DNA from: Mycobacteriales bacterium
GTDB lineage: Bacteria; Actinomycetota; Actinomycetes; Mycobacteriales; SCTD01
DNA length: 64,000 bases
Assembly (NCBI GenBank): GCA_030697205.1
Contig: JAUYQP010000057.1
Span: 1-64,000, forward strand
Direction of reading: 5' to 3'
Shown: positions 59,937-64,000 of the stretch, piece after piece
Layout: each line of letters begins with the position of its first letter
How positions within the stretch are numbered: position 1 is the first letter of the stretch
The notes under the pieces: model-generated
Told to the model about the DNA's origin: nothing
Databases searched by the model: none
The model's input: the letters and a program-made list of their open reading frames with translations, nothing else
Program-made: the position numbers and the translations under genes

Positions 59937-61351
59937 GCGACCGCACCGACTTCTACGTCGGGGGCCAGTGGGTCCCCGCGACCGGCCGCGCACCGATCCC
60001 GGTGATCGACCCGGCGACCGAGCAGCCGATGGGCTCGGTGCCGGCAGGGGACGCCTCCGACGTCGACGCCGCGGTGGCCGCGGCCCGCGCCGCCTTCCCG
60101 GCATGGGCCGAGACCCCTGTGCTCGACCGCGCCGCGCTGCTCACCGCGCTGGCCGACGGGATCGAGGCCCGCACCGAGGAGATCGCGCTGACGATCTCCA
60201 CCGAGATGGGCACGCCGCTCGCCTTCAGTCGCGCGGTGCAGGTGGGCAACCCGGTGCGGGTGCTGCGCTCCTATGCCGAGCTGCTGCAGACCTACGGCTT
60301 CGAGGAGCAGGTCGGCAACTCCCTCGTCGTGCGCGAGTCGATCGGTGTCGTCGCGGCGATCACCCCCTGGAACTACCCGCTGCACCAGGTCGTCGCGAAG
60401 GTCGCGGCTGCCCTCGCCGCCGGCTGCACCGTGGTGCTCAAGCCGTCGGAGGTCGCCCCGCTGTCGGCCTTCGCCCTCGCCGAAGTCGCTGAGCAGGTCG
60501 GCCTGCCCGCCGGTGTCCTCAACGTCGTCACCGGCGTCGGGACCGTTGTCGGCGAGGCGCTGGCCGCGCACGTCGACGTCGACATCGTGTCGTTCACCGG
60601 CTCGACCGCGGCGGGCAAGCGCGTCATGGCGGTGGCCGCCGGCACCGTGAAGAAGGTGTCGCTCGAGCTCGGCGGCAAGAGCGCCTTCGTGGTGCTCGAC
60701 GACGCCGACCTGCCCAAGGCCGTGAAGATCGGCCTGGCCAACTGCTTCATCAACGGCGGCCAGACCTGCACGGCGTGGACGCGCATGCTGGTGCCCGCGG
60801 ACCGCCACGACGAGGTGGTCGAGCTGGTCACCGCAGCGGCTGCGTCGTACGCCGTGGGTGCCCCCACCGCCGAGGGCACCCGGATCGGGCCGCTCGCCAA
60901 CGCCGACCAGTGGAAGCGCGTCCAGGGCCATATCGAGCAGGCCCTCGCCGAGGGCGCCACCGCCGTCGTCGGCGGGACCGGTCGTCCCGACGGGCTCGAG
61001 ACCGGCTACTACGTCCGGCCGACCGTGCTGACCGGCGTCGTGCCGGGGTCGCGGATCGAGCAGGAGGAGGTCTTCGGGCCGGTCCTCGCCGTCATCCCCT
61101 ACGCCACCGAGGACGAGGCGGTCGAGATCGCCAACGGCACTCCCTACGGCCTGTCCGGCGGGGTCTTCTCCGGCGACCAGGAGCGTGCGGTGCGGGTGGC
61201 CCGCCGGCTCCGCACCGGGATGGTCGACGTCAACGGCGGCCGCTTCAACCCGCTCGCGCCCTTCGGCGGCTACAAGCAGAGCGGCATCGGGCGCGAGCTC
61301 GGCGAGCACGGGCTCGAGGAGTTCCTCGAGGTCAAGTCGCTCCAGCTCTAG
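59933..61351 (+). CDS. NAD(P)-dependent aldehyde dehydrogenase
   Basis: 472 residues, ALDH superfamily. [31 protein letters not shown], catalytic Glu in [16 protein letters not shown] and Cys in [25 protein letters not shown]. Substrate cannot be told. GTG overlaps the preceding stop. Confidence 0.95.
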   Translation: MSDRTDFYVGGQWVPATGRAPIPVIDPATEQPMGSVPAGDASDVDAAVAAARAAFPAWAETPVLDRAALLTALADGIEARTEEIALTISTEMGTPLAFSRAVQVGNPVRVLRSYAELLQTYGFEEQVGNSLVVRESIGVVAAITPWNYPLHQVVAKVAAALAAGCTVVLKPSEVAPLSAFALAEVAEQVGLPAGVLNVVTGVGTVVGEALAAHVDVDIVSFTGSTAAGKRVMAVAAGTVKKVSLELGGKSAFVVLDDADLPKAVKIGLANCFINGGQTCTAWTRMLVPADRHDEVVELVTAAAASYAVGAPTAEGTRIGPLANADQWKRVQGHIEQALAEGATAVVGGTGRPDGLETGYYVRPTVLTGVVPGSRIEQEEVFGPVLAVIPYATEDEAVEIANGTPYGLSGGVFSGDQERAVRVARRLRTGMVDVNGGRFNPLAPFGGYKQSGIGRELGEHGLEEFLEVKSLQL

Positions 61352-61372
61352 GTCGTACGACGGGAAGGCCCG

Positions 61373-62035
61373 TCACACCACGATCCGCACCGGACGACCG
61401 TCCGGGTCCGTCCCGTGGCCCAGCACGTCAGCCTCGCCGCGCAGCCAGCGTTGGGCCGTCCACGCGCAGGCCAGCGCATCGAGGCAGTCGTCGGGTGCAG
61501 CCCGGCCGGGCCGGGGCACGGGGAGGGCGACCGACGGGAGCCAGGTCCGCAGCGCGGCCAGCCGGGCATCACGCCCGACGACCAGCTTCTTGCGCGGTAG
61601 CACCGCACCGGTGAGTGCCCGGAACGACAGCTCCGGGTGCGCCTCGACGACGCGGGGGTCGGTCGCCAGCGCACCCACCTCGCGGACCTTGTCCGTGATG
61701 TGCCAGGTCTGCAGCGACAGGCCCGCCCCGCCCGCGGCCCGCGAGAGCGCGCAGGCCTCGGCGTGGGTCCGGGCGGGCAGGGCTTCGCGGGGCGGGGCGA
61801 AGAAGACCGAGGACCGCTGCGCGCCGAGCCGCTCGCGGGCCGCGACGTCGCAGCCGCGCCGCTCCGCTCCGGAGGGCAGTCCGATCGGGATGTCGACGGC
61901 CACGACCGCGGCGGGCAGGGCGAGCAGGTCGGCGAACGTCCCGGCGTACCAGGTGATGTCCTGACCCCGCACGAGGGCGCCGACCCAACCCCCCGGGCAA
62001 CCGTCGACACCGAGGACGGCATCATCACTGCTCAT
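61373..62035 (-). CDS. DUF429 (predicted nuclease-like) protein
   Basis: 220 residues. RNase H-like DUF429 pattern: AVLGVDGCPGGWVGALV at the N-terminus, VVAVDIPIGLP, VFFAPPREALP, VVEAHPELSF and DDCLDALACAWTAQ. Function unknown. ATG 62035 overlaps the rpiB ATG on the other strand in the tetramer CATG, so the two genes start back to back with no intergenic DNA. Confidence 0.85.
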   Translation of the reverse strand: MSSDDAVLGVDGCPGGWVGALVRGQDITWYAGTFADLLALPAAVVAVDIPIGLPSGAERRGCDVAARERLGAQRSSVFFAPPREALPARTHAEACALSRAAGGAGLSLQTWHITDKVREVGALATDPRVVEAHPELSFRALTGAVLPRKKLVVGRDARLAALRTWLPSVALPVPRPGRAAPDDCLDALACAWTAQRWLRGEADVLGHGTDPDGRPVRIVV

Positions 62036-62507
62036 GCGCGTCCACCTCGGGTCTGACCACGCCGGCTTCGAGCTCAAGGAGCGCCTCGTCGCGCACCTGC
62101 GGGAGGCGGGTCACGAGGTCGTCGACCACGGGCCGGCGACCTACGTCGCGACCGACGACTACCCGCCGTTCTGCCTGCGGGCGGGCGAGGGCGTCGCGGC
62201 CGACCCGGGCAGCCTCGGCATCGTGCTGGGCGGCAGCGGCAACGGCGAGCAGATGGCCGCCAACAAGGTCCTCGGGATCCGGGCGGCGCTGGCCTGGAGC
62301 CCGGAGCTGGCGCGGCTCGCCCGCGAGCACAACGACGCCAACGTCGTGAGCCTCGGCGCCCGGATGCACGACGAGGCGACCGCGCTCGCGATCGTCGACG
62401 CGTTCCTCGCGACGCCCTACTCGGGCGACGAGCGGCACAGCCGGCGGATCGCCATGCTCGGTGACTACGAGACCTCCCGGGTGCTGCCGCCGCTCGACGG
62501 GCAGTAG
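62034..62507 (+). CDS. rpiB: ribose-5-phosphate isomerase B
   Basis: Pentose phosphate pathway isomerase, 157 residues. LGSDHAGFELKERLVAHLRE, GIVLGGSGNGEQMAANKVLG and HNDANVVSLGARMH are diagnostic; the GSGNGEQ form is the actinobacterial RpiB type. Followed 3 bases later by the DNA glycosylase gene, as in mycobacteria. Confidence 0.96.
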   Translation: MRVHLGSDHAGFELKERLVAHLREAGHEVVDHGPATYVATDDYPPFCLRAGEGVAADPGSLGIVLGGSGNGEQMAANKVLGIRAALAWSPELARLAREHNDANVVSLGARMHDEATALAIVDAFLATPYSGDERHSRRIAMLGDYETSRVLPPLDGQ

Positions 62508-62510
62508 CCG

Positions 62511-63308
62511 GTGCCCGAGGGGCACACGATCCACCGGCTCGCCCGCGACCACAAGTCGCTGCTGGTCGGGGCCCGGCCGCGGGTGACGAGCCCGCAGGGG
62601 CGCTTCGCCGCGGGCGCCGCGGTGCTCGACGGTCGAGAGGTGACGCGGATCGAGCCCTACGGCAAGCACCTCTGGTACCACCTCGAGGGGCGCCGGCTGC
62701 TGCACGTGCACCTCGGGCTCTACGGGAAGTGGACGACCGGTCGGCTGCCGGCCCCGGAGCCGCGCGGTGCGCTGCGGGTGCGGCTCACCACTGACGATCA
62801 CTGGCTCGACCTGCGCGGGCCGACGGCCTGCGAGCTGCACACGCCGGCAGAGCGGCAGGCGGTGCTCGCGCGGCTCGGGCCCGACCCGCTGCGCACCGAT
62901 GCCGACCCCGGGCCGGCGTGGGAGCGGATCGCGCGGACGGGGCGGACCGTCGGTGAGCTGCTCATGGACCAGTCGGTGCTCGCCGGCATCGGCAACGTCT
63001 ACCGCGCCGAGGTGCTGTTCCGGGCGTCGCTGTCGCCGTTTCGTGCCGGACGCGAGCTGCGCGAGGACACCTGGCTCGGGATCTGGGAGGACACCCGGGT
63101 GCTCATGCGGGCCGGGGTGCGGGCGGGGCGGATCGTGACGACCCGACCCGAGGACCGGTCGCGGCGTCGGGGCGCGGTCCTGCGGGAGGACGCCCACTAC
63201 GTCTACCGGCGGGCGGGGCAGCCGTGCCGGCACTGCGGGACCGACGTGCGGACGCAGGTGATGGCCGGGCGCAACCTGTTCTGGTGCCCGAGCTGCCAAC
63301 CGGGCTGA
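62511..63308 (+). CDS. nei: Fpg/Nei-family DNA glycosylase
   Basis: Base-excision repair bifunctional glycosylase/AP lyase, 265 residues. Catalytic Pro2-Glu3 in PEGHTIHRLARDH after start removal, helix-two-turn-helix region LMDQSVLAGIGNVYRAEVLF, and C-terminal zinc finger CRHCGTDVRTQVMAGRNLFW with CPSC. The PEGHT N-terminus indicates the Nei subgroup. GTG start. Confidence 0.95.
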   Translation: MPEGHTIHRLARDHKSLLVGARPRVTSPQGRFAAGAAVLDGREVTRIEPYGKHLWYHLEGRRLLHVHLGLYGKWTTGRLPAPEPRGALRVRLTTDDHWLDLRGPTACELHTPAERQAVLARLGPDPLRTDADPGPAWERIARTGRTVGELLMDQSVLAGIGNVYRAEVLFRASLSPFRAGRELREDTWLGIWEDTRVLMRAGVRAGRIVTTRPEDRSRRRGAVLREDAHYVYRRAGQPCRHCGTDVRTQVMAGRNLFWCPSCQPG

Positions 63309-63312
63309 GCGC

Positions 63313-63696
63313 TCACGCCTCGAGGTCGAACCACACCGCCTTGCCCGGTGGCTGCGGCTCGACTCCCCAGGCACGGGAGCACGCGTCGACGAGCGCGAGT
63401 CCCCGGCCCGTCGTGGCCGTGTTGGTGGCGCGGCGGAGGTAGGGCACGCCGTCGGCCGAGTCGGCGACCTCGACGCGCACCCGGTCGTCGAGGGCACGCA
63501 CCGCGACGGTCACCTCGGAGCGGGCGTGGAGGATGGCGTTGGTGACGAGCTCACTGACGAGCAGCGCGGCGGTGTCGGTCAGCTCTTCGAGGTCCCACTC
63601 GCGCAGCGTCGCGACGACGAAGCGGCGGGCCGTGCCGGCGCTGGCCGGGACGGGGCTGAGGGCGACACGGACCTCGGTCGGGGCGGCCCCCGCCAT
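63313..63696 (-). CDS. RsbW-like ATP-binding protein (anti-sigma-factor kinase family)
   Basis: About 127 residues, GHKL fold. N box LLVSELVTNAILHA, G1 VADSADGVPY and G2 GRGLALVDACSRAWGV fit stand-alone HATPase proteins common in actinobacteria that regulate sigma factors or act in partner switching. ATG 63696 is chosen because homology begins there, though the ribosome site is weak. No adjacent sigma or anti-anti-sigma gene is seen. Confidence 0.8.
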   Translation of the reverse strand: MAGAAPTEVRVALSPVPASAGTARRFVVATLREWDLEELTDTAALLVSELVTNAILHARSEVTVAVRALDDRVRVEVADSADGVPYLRRATNTATTGRGLALVDACSRAWGVEPQPPGKAVWFDLEA

Positions 63697-63857
63697 CCCT
63701 GTATCGCACGCCGTGCCCAACACCTGTCCCCGTTCGCGAGTCGTGCGCACCGGGTGGGGCGCAGCCGAGTGACGAGTGCTTACCCGTCCGTCCACGGCTC
63801 AATCCTCTGGTCGGGCACGGCCTGCGGGCCACAATGCGACGGTAGGTTGCTCGAACC

Positions 63858-64000
63858 ATGACCGACCCTGTCCGGCTGCGCGAGCGCCCTCCGAGGTCGC
63901 GCTCGATCCTGGGTGCCGTCCCGCGGGCCCTCACCGGGCTGCGCCGCGACCCGCCGCCGGTCTGGGTGGTCGCCGGGACCTGCAGCCTGCTCGCCGTCGG
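63858..64000 (+). CDS. partial gene at the right edge
   Basis: ATG 63858 opens a frame running off the window (47 codons): a basic N-terminus (RLRERPPRSRSILG, ALTGLRRDPPP) leading into a hydrophobic segment VWVVAGTCSLLAV. It looks like the beginning of a membrane protein; family not recognisable from this part. The 161-base gap before it shows no other gene. Confidence 0.55.
   Translation, partial: MTDPVRLRERPPRSRSILGAVPRALTGLRRDPPPVWVVAGTCSLLAV

Overview
The window is very GC-rich, densely packed DNA from a motile actinobacterium. Conserved neighbours named from memory of mycobacterial gene order support this: an ABC-F ATPase (EttA, Rv2477c-like), group II truncated globin (GlbO, Rv2470), HNH endonuclease (Rv2469c-like), PepN (Rv2467), a mycothiol-linked DsbA-like protein (Rv2466c), RpiB (Rv2465c) and a Nei/Fpg glycosylase (Rv2464c). 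A CtaJ-like cytochrome oxidase subunit and a DUF5130 protein fit the same picture. Genus cannot be assigned from the sequence alone. No tRNA, rRNA, CRISPR array or transposase gene was seen.

Layout. (1) 45-2064: ettA and a VanZ-family gene. (2) 2300-36959: an almost complete flagellar regulon. On the + strand come fliW, csrA, a FliA/WhiG-type sigma factor and a GAF-PAS-GGDEF-EAL protein. A long minus-strand block follows, in transcription order: flgN-flgK-flgL-glycosyltransferase-fliC2; fliC1; fliD; fliS-fliT-like; flgB-flgC-fliE-fliF-G-H-I-J-NlpC/SLT-fliK-flgD-flgE; flbD-motA-motB; fliM-N-O-P-Q-R-flhB-flhA-flhF-like. At its far end a + strand group cheX-cheY-CheC-like points away. (3) 36965-49465: core genes (glbO, SDR, mscS, prolyl oligopeptidase, HNH, malQ, ctaJ, DUF5130, pepN), interrupted by an AbiEi/DUF559-like gene flanked by imperfect inverted repeats. 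(4) 49542-59263: a chemotaxis island, cheA-cheW-receptor-hemA paralogue-cheB on the minus strand and cheY-cheR on the plus strand. It is bracketed by a 5' fragment and a complete copy of the Rv2466c-like gene. (5) 59325-64000: Rv2466c-like, aldehyde dehydrogenase, DUF429, rpiB, nei, an RsbW-like ATPase and a partial gene.

The most striking content is in the chemotaxis island. The receptor is a soluble fusion of a group I truncated haemoglobin (haem-ligand His75, distal Tyr27 and Gln52 present), three near-identical PAS domains, a GAF domain, a HAMP-like linker and a methyl-accepting signalling domain. Three bases downstream, and ending in a 4-base overlap with cheB, lies a full-length glutamyl-tRNA reductase (HemA) paralogue, the first committed enzyme of tetrapyrrole synthesis. 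CheA carries two MshEN-like motifs (a fold that can bind c-di-GMP) and two CheW-like domains. The inferred system is a haem-based gas/oxygen-taxis module with its own haem-precursor gene, possibly also sensitive to c-di-GMP.

Regulation can be read from the DNA. Upstream of flbD, flgB, cheX and cheA there is TCAN-N15-NCCGATG(G/A), and upstream of flgN the same with N14. This resembles FliA/WhiG promoters and would place the HemA paralogue in the flagellar regulon. Both flagellin leaders carry two GGA-centred CsrA-type sites, one near the predicted 5' end and one over the Shine-Dalgarno, arranged like those of Bacillus hag, with csrA and fliW in the same cluster.
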